This document shows, in pieces, positions 15,996-23,285 of a DNA stretch of 40,053 nt. A model generated the notes under the pieces. That model did no database searches. It saw only the letters and a list, made by a program, of their open reading frames with translations, and was not told where the DNA came from. Origin of the DNA: an uncultured bacterium (GTDB lineage: Bacteria > Elusimicrobiota > Elusimicrobia > Elusimicrobiales > Elusimicrobiaceae); the NCBI GenBank assembly GCA_949298795.1, contig CASFXV010000014.1:1-40053 (forward strand). The letters are read 5' to 3'. How positions within the stretch are numbered: the first letter of the stretch is position 1; each line of letters opens with the position of its first letter. A program made the translations under genes and the position numbers.

Positions 15996-17101
15996 TATTT
16001 TTTGTAAAACCTCGGTACACGGGGCATAATGAGGGTGGTTAACTCATAATCAATAGTACCCGCCAGCTGGGCCAGCTCGCTAAAGCGGATTTCTTCTTCC
16101 CCCTGCTTGCCAGCTACGGTTACCTCGTCCCCCACCATCGCGCCGGGAACGTCCGTAATGTCAATCATGCACATGTCCATGGTGATGTTTCCCAGCACCC
16201 GGCAGCGCCGCCCGCGCACCAGTACCTGCGCTTTATTGGATAAACTTCTTAAAAATCCGTCCCCATATCCCAGCGGGATAGTACCCACCCGCATGGCTTT
16301 AGGGCAAATGAAACTGCGCCCATAGCTCAGGCTGGCGCCTTCGGCCACGTCTTTCACGTACACAATGCGCGTTTTTAAAGCCAGAATAGGCTCAAACCCT
16401 TTTTCCAGCCCAAACTCCGCATGGCCGGGGCGAACCATGTCAAAAAAGGTATCCGGGCGGCGCATCATGCCCGGCGTGGCAGAAAGGTGGCACGTGTTAA
16501 TATGCAGCCCCTGCAGGCTGACCCCGGTAAGCGTATCGCGGAAATAGCCTATTTGCTCTTCGGTATAGTCCGGGTCGCAATCCGCGCTGGATAAATGGCT
16601 GTACAGCCCGTCCAATATAACATGGGGGTTTTTGTCTAAAAATTCCAAAATAGGAAGCACCCCCCCGCGCCGGGTACCAATGCGCCCCATGCCCGTATCC
16701 TGCTTTACGTGACAAAGGGCTTTAATGCCCGTCTTAGCCGCAACATCCGCCACCGCGCGGGCCGCATCCATACTGGCAATGGTTACCGCCAAACGGTTTT
16801 TAATGGCGTACTCAAACGCTTCAAACGGGTAAATGCTGCCTAATACCAACGTGGGCATTTGCAGGCCCGCTTGGCGGAGCTCCATCCCCTCTTCCACCGA
16901 AGCCACACCAAAATACTGGCAAAGGGAGTTTTTTTCGGCAAATTGGCCCAGCTCCACCGCGCCGTGCCCGTAGGCATTGGCCTTCAGAAGAGCTAAAATT
17001 TTAACATCCGGCCCCACCATTTCCCGCACTTTTAGCAGGTTGGCCTTAAATTTGTTTAAATCTACCTCTGCCCACGTGGGGCGCAAAAAAGGAAGCGGCA
17101 T
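15995..17101 (-). CDS. alr: Alanine racemase
   Basis: The 368-residue protein is a fold-type III PLP enzyme with LLKANAYGHGA containing the PLP lysine (Lys40) and the second catalytic base Tyr260 in SLSYGRS. It makes D-alanine for peptidoglycan. PGHAEFGL and GNITMDMCMIDIT are further family motifs. Length is normal. It lies between dnaB (6 bases away) and mlaE (one-base overlap). A dnaB-alr pair also exists in E. coli. Confidence 0.95.
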   Translation of the reverse strand: MPLPFLRPTWAEVDLNKFKANLLKVREMVGPDVKILALLKANAYGHGAVELGQFAEKNSLCQYFGVASVEEGMELRQAGLQMPTLVLGSIYPFEAFEYAIKNRLAVTIASMDAARAVADVAAKTGIKALCHVKQDTGMGRIGTRRGGVLPILEFLDKNPHVILDGLYSHLSSADCDPDYTEEQIGYFRDTLTGVSLQGLHINTCHLSATPGMMRRPDTFFDMVRPGHAEFGLEKGFEPILALKTRIVYVKDVAEGASLSYGRSFICPKAMRVGTIPLGYGDGFLRSLSNKAQVLVRGRRCRVLGNITMDMCMIDITDVPGAMVGDEVTVAGKQGEEEIRFSELAQLAGTIDYELTTLIMPRVPRFYKK

Positions 17102-17107
17102 GGGCGG

Positions 17108-18523
17108 TTACTCCGGTATCAGATTGGGGTTTACCCCCATATCTTGCGGTACGGACATATTATCCTCGGCCGGATTGGTAAATAAGGTATATTCGCCAAA
17201 GAAATTCAGTTCAATGTCCCCCACCGGGCCGTTACGCTGTTTGGCAATAATCAGCGTGGCTTTGCGCTTAAGGCTTTCGTCATCACGTTTATAATACCCT
17301 TCGCGGTGGATGAGGGCCACCACATCGGCGTCCTGCTCAATGGAGCCGGACTCGCGCAAATCGGAAAGCTGGGGTTTGTTGTCTTGGCGGGTTTTATCCT
17401 CATTCTTACGGCTTAACTGGGACAAAGCCAGCACCGGCACGTTAAGCGTGCGGGCCAAATCTTTTAACTGGCGGGAAATTTCAGACACTTCCTGCTGGCG
17501 GCTTTCGCTACGGCCGGAACCGCGGATCAGCTGCAAATAGTCTATTACAATCAAACCCAATTCTTTGCCTTGTTTGGCCAGTTCGCTTGCCAAACGGCGA
17601 GAGCGCATGCGTATTTCCGTAATGGTAATGCCGGAGGTATCGTCTATATACATAGGCGCTTCCGCCAGTTTGCTGTATTCGCGGAGCAAATCCCCCCATT
17701 TGGTGCGGTCATAATAGCCGTTGCGCAATTTGTGGATTTCCGTCATAGACGCGGCGCCCAGCATACGTTCAAACAAGGAGTGGCGCCCCATTTCCAGCGA
17801 AAATATCGCCACGGGAATGCCCTTGTTTACACAGGCAAAATGCGCCATATTCAAAGCCAAAGCCGTTTTACCCTGGCTGGGGCGCGCGCCCAAAATAATT
17901 AAGTCAGACTTGCGAAACCCGCCTGTTTTATAATCAAACTCCCTCAGCCCCGTGGGCACGCCCTGTATGGGGCTTTTGTTTTTGGCGGCGTTTTCAATCA
18001 TAGCCAGCACTTCAGGCGCCATGTCTTTACTGGAAACAAAGCCCGTCAGTTTCTGTTTTTGGCCCAGTTTATAAATTTGGTCCGCCGCTTCGTCTATCAG
18101 TTGTTGGGGGTCTTCGGCCTCCTGGTAGCATTTTTGCACCAAGGCGGTAGAAGTGCGGATTAGGTCCCTTATAACATATTTTTTATAAACAATGTTGGCA
18201 TAATGTTCCACATGGGCGGCGGTGGATACTTTGTCCACCAGTTCCGTTAAATACACTTCCCCGCCCAGCTTGGCTAAAAGGCCGGAAGTTTTCAGCGCCT
18301 CGGTAAGGGTGACCAAATCTACCGCTTGGCCTTTTTCGGCCAAGTCTTTCATGGCGGAAAAAATCTTTTTATGCGCGTCTTTGTAAAAGTGTTCCGGCTT
18401 CAGGATTTCCAAAGCGGTTTCCACCGCGTCGGCATCTATCAGCATGGAGCCAAGCACCGCCATTTCCGCATCCAGGGCTTGGGGCGGCAGTTTTTCTTCC
18501 AACAAGTTTCCGGCTGTAGGCAT
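17108..18523 (-). CDS. dnaB: Replicative DNA helicase DnaB
   Basis: The protein has an N-terminal DnaB domain (PPQALDAEMAVLGSML) and a RecA-like C-terminal domain with Walker A GARPSQGKTA, the FSLEMG motif, DYLQLI as Walker B, and the final arginine-finger region. It forms a hexamer that unwinds DNA at the replication fork. The ATG at 18523 has AGAGG upstream and gives 471 residues; the ATG at 18550 would add 9 residues and lacks a ribosome site. It is the first gene of the dnaB-alr-mlaEF-MCE-radA operon. No intein is seen. Confidence 0.95.
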   Translation of the reverse strand: MPTAGNLLEEKLPPQALDAEMAVLGSMLIDADAVETALEILKPEHFYKDAHKKIFSAMKDLAEKGQAVDLVTLTEALKTSGLLAKLGGEVYLTELVDKVSTAAHVEHYANIVYKKYVIRDLIRTSTALVQKCYQEAEDPQQLIDEAADQIYKLGQKQKLTGFVSSKDMAPEVLAMIENAAKNKSPIQGVPTGLREFDYKTGGFRKSDLIILGARPSQGKTALALNMAHFACVNKGIPVAIFSLEMGRHSLFERMLGAASMTEIHKLRNGYYDRTKWGDLLREYSKLAEAPMYIDDTSGITITEIRMRSRRLASELAKQGKELGLIVIDYLQLIRGSGRSESRQQEVSEISRQLKDLARTLNVPVLALSQLSRKNEDKTRQDNKPQLSDLRESGSIEQDADVVALIHREGYYKRDDESLKRKATLIIAKQRNGPVGDIELNFFGEYTLFTNPAEDNMSVPQDMGVNPNLIPE

Positions 18524-18555
18524 AAGACCTCTTAAATAATAAAAATCCATACCAA

Positions 18556-18593
18556 GCGCCCGGCAGGCAGCAGGGCGCGGTCATAATATTGTA
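18556..18593 (-). promoter_or_regulatory. Candidate dnaB promoter with a GC-rich leader hairpin
   Basis: TACAAT (18593-18588) is a possible -10, with start near 18581. A 6-bp GC-only stem (18578-18573 with 18561-18556, 11-nt loop) begins about 3 nt later. No good -35 at normal spacing. Confidence 0.4.
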
Positions 18594-18691
18594 GCAATTT
18601 TATACATCAAAATCGCCTTTTACGCCAAGTATACAAAAAATTTGCTAAAGTATATTTTTATTTAAAAATTAATCCTTTTATAGGAGGTTTC

Positions 18692-20140
18692 ATGCCTGCA
18701 AAAGCAATATCGGACAAGCAGCCCACCGCCCTATGGCTTGTATTTGCCACGGAAATGTGGGAACGCTTCAGCTATTACGCCATGCGCAGTATTTTAATTC
18801 TGTATATGGTTTACCTGTTGGGAATGGGGAAAGAAAACGCTTCCAACCTATACGGTACATTTACCAGCCTGGTTTATTTATCCACTCTGTTGGGCGGTTT
18901 TTTGGCGGACAGGTATTTAGGCCAAAAATGGGCCATCGTAATAGGGGGCTTGTTTATTGCGGGCGGCATGTTTGTAATGAGCGTACCCAGCCTGGGCATG
19001 TTATACGCCGCTATGGGCTGTATTATTTTGGGTAACGGCTTTTTTAAACCCAATATTACCGCTATTGTAGGCCAGCTGTATGAAAAGAACGACCCCCGCA
19101 GAGACGGCGGATTTACCATTTTTTACATGAGCGTCAACATCGGCGCGTTTTTTGGCCCCTTGGCGGTAGGTTCTTTTGCGTTGGCGGATAACTATACCGT
19201 AGCGTTTTGGATTGCCGGCGCGGGCATGATTATCGGCCTGGTGCTCTTTTTACTGGGATACAAAAAATTCATGCCGGGCGTAGGCCTCCCCCCTACCAAA
19301 AAACCGGTGTTTTATAAAGACCCGGCCATTTGGGCGCTGGCGGGCTCGGCCGCGCTGGTGGCTTTGTATTTAACGGGCCTGCACGCTTTGGCTTGGATTT
19401 TGTTTGCCATATTGGCTATTGTATACCTATTCTATATGCGTAATGTAAAAGGCAAAAAATCCGAAGGGACTCAACCTCTTACCAAAACGGAAAAGCAACA
19501 AATTGCCGTTATTGGCATTATGGCGTTTTTCACCATTTTCTTTTGGGCGGCGTTTGAGCAGGCCGGCGCGGCTTTAAACCTGTTTGCTTATGAATATACG
19601 GACCGCGTCTTCCACCTGTTTGGCAAAACGTGGGAAATACCCGCCAACTGGTTCCAGTCTTTAAACCCGCTGTATATTGTGATTTTTGCGCCGGTATTTT
19701 CCAAAATTTGGCTGGCGCTGGCTAAAAAAGGCAAAGAGCCTTCCACCCCGGCCAAGTTTGTCATCTCTTTATGGCTGCTGGCCATTGGGTTTGCCATTAT
19801 GGTGCTGGGCGCGTTTGCTTTAATAGGAAACGCCAAAATAAGCCTGTTTTATTTGGCTTTTACCTATTTATTCCATACGTTTAGCGAACTGTGCATTTCC
19901 CCGGTGGGCAAATCCATGGTAACTAAACTGGCGCCGGCCAGGCTGGTGTCTTTGCTGATGGGTATGTGGTTTTTATCCAACGCGGCGGCAAACAAATTGG
20001 CGGGGGTATACTCCGGCTATTTTCAAAAAATCAGCAATGTGCAGTTTTTCCTGTGGCTGGTGATTGTGCCGCTGTTGGTATCGGGCATTTTGATGCTTTG
20101 CATGAAAGGCATTAAAAAATGGATGCACGGCGTACATTAA
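18692..20140 (+). CDS. POT-family proton-dependent di/tripeptide transporter
   Basis: The 482-residue protein has 12-14 membrane helices and the POT/PTR2 signatures: the ExxERFSYY motif (FATEMWERFSYYAMR, about 18-32) that couples proton and peptide, GGFLADRYLGQKWAI, and the PTR2 motif FYMSVNIGAFFGP. It imports di- and tripeptides with protons across the inner membrane, which suits an organism that ferments amino acids or peptides. GGAGG precedes the ATG. It stands alone, with a terminator after it and a convergent prepilin gene beyond. Confidence 0.94.
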   Translation: MPAKAISDKQPTALWLVFATEMWERFSYYAMRSILILYMVYLLGMGKENASNLYGTFTSLVYLSTLLGGFLADRYLGQKWAIVIGGLFIAGGMFVMSVPSLGMLYAAMGCIILGNGFFKPNITAIVGQLYEKNDPRRDGGFTIFYMSVNIGAFFGPLAVGSFALADNYTVAFWIAGAGMIIGLVLFLLGYKKFMPGVGLPPTKKPVFYKDPAIWALAGSAALVALYLTGLHALAWILFAILAIVYLFYMRNVKGKKSEGTQPLTKTEKQQIAVIGIMAFFTIFFWAAFEQAGAALNLFAYEYTDRVFHLFGKTWEIPANWFQSLNPLYIVIFAPVFSKIWLALAKKGKEPSTPAKFVISLWLLAIGFAIMVLGAFALIGNAKISLFYLAFTYLFHTFSELCISPVGKSMVTKLAPARLVSLLMGMWFLSNAAANKLAGVYSGYFQKISNVQFFLWLVIVPLLVSGILMLCMKGIKKWMHGVH

Positions 20141-20163
20141 TAAACGCTTAACTGTAATATGAA

Positions 20164-20189
20164 AAACCCCGGGCTTAAGCCCGGGGTTT
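20164..20189. terminator. Terminator of the peptide transporter gene
   Basis: A 26-base perfect palindrome forms a hairpin with a GC core and A/T ends, 24 bases past the stop codon. It could act in both directions. Confidence 0.85.
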
Positions 20190-20211
20190 ATTATTAAGAA
20201 GTATTTATAAA
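20179..20211. repeat. Intergenic two-hairpin module, copy A
   Basis: A 14-base block (20179-20192) and a 12-base block (20200-20211), 7 bases apart, are both identical to blocks at 38419-38450. They link two hairpins between convergent genes in each place. Confidence 0.55.
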
Positions 20212-20240
20212 CCCGCACTGGAAAATTCTGAGGCGGGTTT
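20209..20240 (-). terminator. Terminator of the prepilin gene at 20255
   Basis: An 8-bp stem (20209-20216 with 20233-20240) has a 16-nt loop, 14 bases past the prepilin stop on the minus strand. The T-run is weak. Confidence 0.55.
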
Positions 20241-20254
20241 TATATTTTACTCAC

Positions 20255-20749
20255 TTAATTATTCAAATCAAGCGCTTTGCACAACCGCCGTCCTCTATCG
20301 GTTCTTCCGGCGCAAGTCATCTGGTTAGGGGCGGAAGAATGCTCAAAATACACAGAAATAATAGTCATATAGTTTGACTTGCAGTTAGTGGAACTTTCCT
20401 CCCCGGGGCAATACCATATTCCCACACGATATTCTGTCGCTGCCGTACCTGGGCCTACGATATTATCTATTACTCCTTTCTTGGCACAAAATAATTGCGA
20501 AGCATCCAACTGGGGACACATATTGGAAAAGTCTATATCCAAGGCATCCAACTGCCCGCTATATCTCCCATTGGCCATATAAAAAATTTCTTCTGCTTTG
20601 CGTATATCCGCCGCATTTTGAATCATCGTAATCACGCGGGATTTATCTACAGCCACTTCATACTGCGGCAGCGCAACGGACGCCAAAATACCTATGATTA
20701 ATACCACCACCAACAACTCTATAAGCGTAAATCCAAACTTTTTGTTCAT
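20255..20749 (-). CDS. Type IV prepilin-like protein
   Basis: MNKKFG|FTLIELLVV has Gly before the cut and Glu at mature position 5, then a hydrophobic helix. The 164-residue protein has the PilE-like middle segment with FYMANGRY and LDALDIDF, and the C-terminal C-x6-G-x3-C unit. Started at the ATG at 20749 with AGGAGG 10 nt upstream; a TTG at 20779 would add a non-prepilin leader. It is monocistronic with its own promoter and terminator. It is probably a pilus or pseudopilus subunit; no assembly gene is nearby. Confidence 0.9.
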   Translation of the reverse strand: MNKKFGFTLIELLVVVLIIGILASVALPQYEVAVDKSRVITMIQNAADIRKAEEIFYMANGRYSGQLDALDIDFSNMCPQLDASQLFCAKKGVIDNIVGPGTAATEYRVGIWYCPGEESSTNCKSNYMTIISVYFEHSSAPNQMTCAGRTDRGRRLCKALDLNN

Positions 20750-20784
20750 GGGCCGTACCCCTCCTAGTTCGTCGTACAAAACCC

Positions 20785-20810
20785 ACTATATCAAAAAAAA
20801 AAAACAATGC
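20785..20810 (-). promoter_or_regulatory. Promoter of the prepilin gene at 20255
   Basis: TATAGT (20790-20785) follows a T-tract and GA; the run of 12 T is notable. A weak -35, TTGCAT, lies 16 bp upstream. The core TTTTTTGATATAGT resembles that before the prepilin at 33476. Confidence 0.5.
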
Positions 20811-21126
20811 AAGACCCGGTTAAATAAAATTACAAAAATTGCTTTTATCCAACCCTGTAAATTGCAAAGATTACAGACAACAGCGCCAGAATAAAAATAT
20901 TCTTTTTCCACATCCAAGCAAACATACACCTGAAACTACTTTGTCGTTAATTTCAGGTTGTTGCAACCGTAAAAACTCACGTTTTTAATATGCTTCCTGC
21001 TCCTGCGTTTACATAAAAACATTACCCTCAATACACCATCAATACCCGGTGGGTCTGTTTAAAAATTTTTTGGAAAAACTTTTTAAAAATCCCTTTTGAT
21101 ACCCAACAATATTTACAATACACAAA
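20811..21126. other. Intergenic region, no gene seen
   Basis: AT-rich sequence between the prepilin promoter and the rplI terminator. An imperfect-loop hairpin (20928-20935 with 20951-20958, 8 bp, 15-nt loop) and a small one (20956-20968) are the only structures noted. No convincing open frame is seen. Confidence 0.5.
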
Positions 21127-21150
21127 AAACCCCGCCGGTTGGCGGGGTTT
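21127..21150 (-). terminator. Terminator of the rpsF-ssb-rpsR-rplI operon
   Basis: A 10-bp stem (21127-21136 with 21141-21150) with a GGTT loop and T-run on the minus strand, 23 bases past the rplI stop. Confidence 0.85.
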
Positions 21151-21172
21151 TAATGATAAACTTAACGAACTG

Positions 21173-21685
21173 TTATTTGGCTTCGGCCGCGGCTTCGGTT
21201 TTTTCTTCGGCTTTGGCGTCGGCAATTTTAGGTTCCACTTCGGTAAGCGCTTCAATTTTTACCGTAATTTTGGCGGTTACCGTGGGTTTTAAGTAAATGC
21301 CCACTTCGGTTTCGCCCAGGGCTTTAATAGGCATGTTGAGCTCAATAGAGTCTTTAGCGATATTGTGGCCCAAAGCGGTTAACGCTTTAAAGATATCCGC
21401 TTTGTTTACGGAACCGAATACAACACCGTCGCTGTTGACGGTTTTGGTGAAAGGCAATACCACGCCGGTCAGCTTTTCGGCAATGGCGCGGGCTTCGGCC
21501 AATTCCGCTTCAATGCGTTTGGCGCGGCGCTCAGCGCCTAACTGCCAGTTTTTAATGGCGCCTTCGGTAGCCAGTTCCGCCATGCGGTGCGGCACCAAAT
21601 AGTTGCGCGCGTAGCCGGGTTTTACTTCTACGATATCACCGGTCATGCCCAAGTTTTTAACATTTTGTCTTAAGATAACTTTCAT
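21173..21685 (-). CDS. rplI: 50S ribosomal protein L9
   Basis: The N-terminal L9 domain is clear: MKVILRQNVKNLGMTGDIVEVKPGYARNYLVP region with the conserved GYARNYL, then the long connecting helix and a C-terminal domain. L9 binds 23S rRNA near the L1 stalk and limits frameshifting. At 170 residues it is about 20 longer than usual, because of a Glu/Ala/Lys-rich tail (about 150-170) with no recognisable fold. It is last in the rpsF-ssb-rpsR-rplI operon, 11 bases after rpsR. Confidence 0.96.
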   Translation of the reverse strand: MKVILRQNVKNLGMTGDIVEVKPGYARNYLVPHRMAELATEGAIKNWQLGAERRAKRIEAELAEARAIAEKLTGVVLPFTKTVNSDGVVFGSVNKADIFKALTALGHNIAKDSIELNMPIKALGETEVGIYLKPTVTAKITVKIEALTEVEPKIADAKAEEKTEAAAEAK

Positions 21686-21696
21686 GGTGCGGCTCC

Positions 21697-22014
21697 TTAT
21701 TTCTTAGGCAGGGAATACGGCAAGATGGCCAAATTCCGGTCTCTCTTTACGGCTTTGGTAATCTGGCGCTGATGTTTGGCGCAGGTACCGGTAATGCGGC
21801 GGGACAAAATTTTGCCGCTTTCCATGGTGAAAGACTTTACGAATTGGAAGTTCTTATAGTCTACATTGTCAATTTTTTCAGCGCAGACTTTGCAAACTTT
21901 TCTTCTGCTTTCAAAACGCTTCTTAGCCATATACGGGCGGGCCGGGCGTTCCGTTTTGGCGGCGGCAGCCGGCGCGGCGGTATTAGTGGCGGGGGTTTTA
22001 ATTTCTTCTGACAT
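21697..22014 (-). CDS. rpsR: 30S ribosomal protein S18 (zinc-type)
   Basis: The C-terminal 75 residues are S18, with RRITGTCAKHQRQITKAVKR as signature. Two Cys in KVCKVC together with Cys-x-x-His in TCAKH make the zinc-binding (C+) form. Residues about 1-28 are an extra Ala/Pro/Thr-rich tail, so the protein has 105 residues instead of about 75. An internal Met at about 29 (MAKKRFES) could be an alternative start, but no Shine-Dalgarno is evident there. S18 pairs with S6, encoded two genes upstream, in the 30S platform. Confidence 0.95.
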   Translation of the reverse strand: MSEEIKTPATNTAAPAAAAKTERPARPYMAKKRFESRRKVCKVCAEKIDNVDYKNFQFVKSFTMESGKILSRRITGTCAKHQRQITKAVKRDRNLAILPYSLPKK

Positions 22015-22041
22015 TATTTTTCCCTCTTAAATGGGTGTTGG

Positions 22042-22488
22042 TTAAAAAGGGACGTCATCTTCCATCACGGGTTCAACATCCGCGCTGGAAGCGTCTCCCT
22101 GGGTTGCAGCACCGTACGAGCCGGCACCTGCAACGTTGGATTCCAATATCTGAATACGGCGGGCGGTTACCTGCATGGATCTGCGGGTTTGGCCTGTCGC
22201 TTTATCGGTATATTCGCTGCTGGTCAGGCGGCCTTCCACATAGACAGGCGTGCCTTTTTTGACCCGGTCCTTACAACGTTCGGCCGTGGGGCCCCAAACC
22301 ACTACGGGAACATAAACCACATCGTCTTTCCATTCGTTGTTGGTATTGTCCAGATATCTGCGGTTTACCGCAATATCAAACCGGCAGACGGCCTGACCTT
22401 TTTGCGTAAACGCCACATTGGGGTCCCGCGTCAGTCTGCCCGCCAAAAGCACCAGGTTCTGTTCCGGTAATCTGATTTGTGCCGTCAT
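22042..22488 (-). CDS. ssb: Single-stranded DNA-binding protein
   Basis: The 148-residue protein has an OB-fold with LVLLAGRLTRDPN near the N-terminus and GTPVYVEGRL in the middle, a short linker, and the acidic partner-binding tip EDDVPF at the C-terminus. It coats single-stranded DNA and recruits repair and replication proteins. AAAGGA precedes the start, 9 bases after rpsF. The position between S6 and S18 is classic. Confidence 0.96.
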   Translation of the reverse strand: MTAQIRLPEQNLVLLAGRLTRDPNVAFTQKGQAVCRFDIAVNRRYLDNTNNEWKDDVVYVPVVVWGPTAERCKDRVKKGTPVYVEGRLTSSEYTDKATGQTRRSMQVTARRIQILESNVAGAGSYGAATQGDASSADVEPVMEDDVPF

Positions 22489-22497
22489 AAGGTCCTT

Positions 22498-22815
22498 TTA
22501 TTTGGTAGCAACGGCCGGCTTTGCTTTAATTTCATTAGCCAGCATCACCATAGAGCGAAGAACTTTTTCATTAAGTTTCATTGCTTCGTTCCAGGTGCCG
22601 ATAAATTCAGGATTAGCCTTGAATTTGAGATAGAGGTAGAAACCATCGCGAACGTGGTTCACTTCATGGGTGAATTTTCTTCTGCCCAGTTTTTCTTCGC
22701 TGGTTACTTCTCCACCGTTTTTCGTGATGAGCTCTTTGGCTTTCGTCACGAATTCGCCCACTTCTCCGTCGGAGAGTTGGGGTTTAACTATCGTTACAGT
22801 TTCGTAAGTTCTCAT
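22498..22815 (-). CDS. rpsF: 30S ribosomal protein S6
   Basis: The 105-residue protein has the S6 fold pattern: MRTYETVTIVKP at the start, GRRKFTHEVNHVRDGFYLYLKF in the middle. It binds S18 and the central domain of 16S rRNA. It is the first gene of the rpsF-ssb-rpsR-rplI operon. It has no Shine-Dalgarno; a perfect TATAAT ends 6 nt before the ATG, so the operon mRNA may be leaderless. Confidence 0.95.
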   Translation of the reverse strand: MRTYETVTIVKPQLSDGEVGEFVTKAKELITKNGGEVTSEEKLGRRKFTHEVNHVRDGFYLYLKFKANPEFIGTWNEAMKLNEKVLRSMVMLANEIKAKPAVATK

Positions 22816-22821
22816 ATACTG

Positions 22822-22827
22822 ATTATA
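22822..22827 (-). promoter_or_regulatory. -10 box 6 nt before the rpsF ATG
   Basis: Perfect TATAAT on the minus strand, then 6 nt (cagtat), then ATG. No -35 fits at 16-18 bp. Second of five leaderless-type sites. Confidence 0.65.
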
Positions 22828-22965
22828 CTATTTTTATGTTTGTTTTTGTTAAGTCAAAAAACCTCTGCGGGGCGGTTTATCACCCCGTTTTGGCTTTAGG
22901 GAATATCTTTCCGGCGCCTTTTCACCAGTGGCCGCGGCAATTCCTTCCTTATAATTATTATACCA

Positions 22966-22990
22966 AAAAACGGCCCTTTACGGGCGTTTT
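22966..22990 (-). terminator. Terminator of the DUF167 gene
   Basis: An imperfect 10-bp stem with a TTTA loop overlaps the stop codon, and a T-run follows on the minus strand. Confidence 0.6.
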
Positions 22991-23205
22991 AAAAAAATTT
23001 TGGCCGGGCTGGCGGCGCCTTTAATAAGGGAAAGCTTATTTTCCGCCACCCCCAAGTGCTGCGCCAAAAGCGCGCGCACCGCCTCATTGGCGCGGCCTTC
23101 CTGCGCGGGGGCTTTTACCCAAACCTCAAAACTATCCGGAGATTTCACCTCCAAACGGTTCTTTTTCTCCCCCGCGTGCACTTTTACTTTTAGGTATTGT
23201 TCCAT
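22978..23205 (-). CDS. DUF167 (YggU-like) protein
   Basis: A 75-residue protein with the DUF167 pattern: LKVKVHAGEKKNRLEV at the start, the core VKAPAQEGRANEAVRALLAQHLGV, and a C-terminal segment with SPAKIFLK. The family is a small alpha/beta fold of unknown function. The ATG at 23205 is chosen over a TTG at 23241. There is no Shine-Dalgarno; a TACAAT box lies 6 nt upstream. Monocistronic, with its own terminator. Confidence 0.85.
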   Translation of the reverse strand: MEQYLKVKVHAGEKKNRLEVKSPDSFEVWVKAPAQEGRANEAVRALLAQHLGVAENKLSLIKGAASPAKIFLKRP

Positions 23206-23211
23206 AACCGT

Positions 23212-23217
23212 ATTGTA
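23212..23217 (-). promoter_or_regulatory. -10 box 6 nt before the DUF167 ATG
   Basis: TACAAT on the minus strand, then 6 nt (acggtt), then ATG. No -35. Third of five leaderless-type sites. The box would also lie within the longer TTG-started frame, which argues against that start. Confidence 0.55.
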
Positions 23218-23240
23218 GCTTTTTATAGGAATAACCCGCA

Positions 23241-23268
23241 AAAAAGGGGCCCGCTAAGGCCCCTTTTT
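23241..23268 (-). terminator. Terminator of the histidine kinase-gpmI operon
   Basis: An 11-bp stem (23241-23251 with 23258-23268), A/T-rich at the base and GC-rich above, with a 6-nt loop. It lies 17 bases past the gpmI stop. Confidence 0.85.
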
Positions 23269-23285
23269 GGCTGTTGCAACCTAAA

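Noticed and set aside
22861..22890. Imperfect hairpin upstream of rpsF as a terminator or leader element
   Set aside because: Only five solid base pairs and it lies upstream of the predicted promoter; a real terminator for DUF167 exists at its stop.
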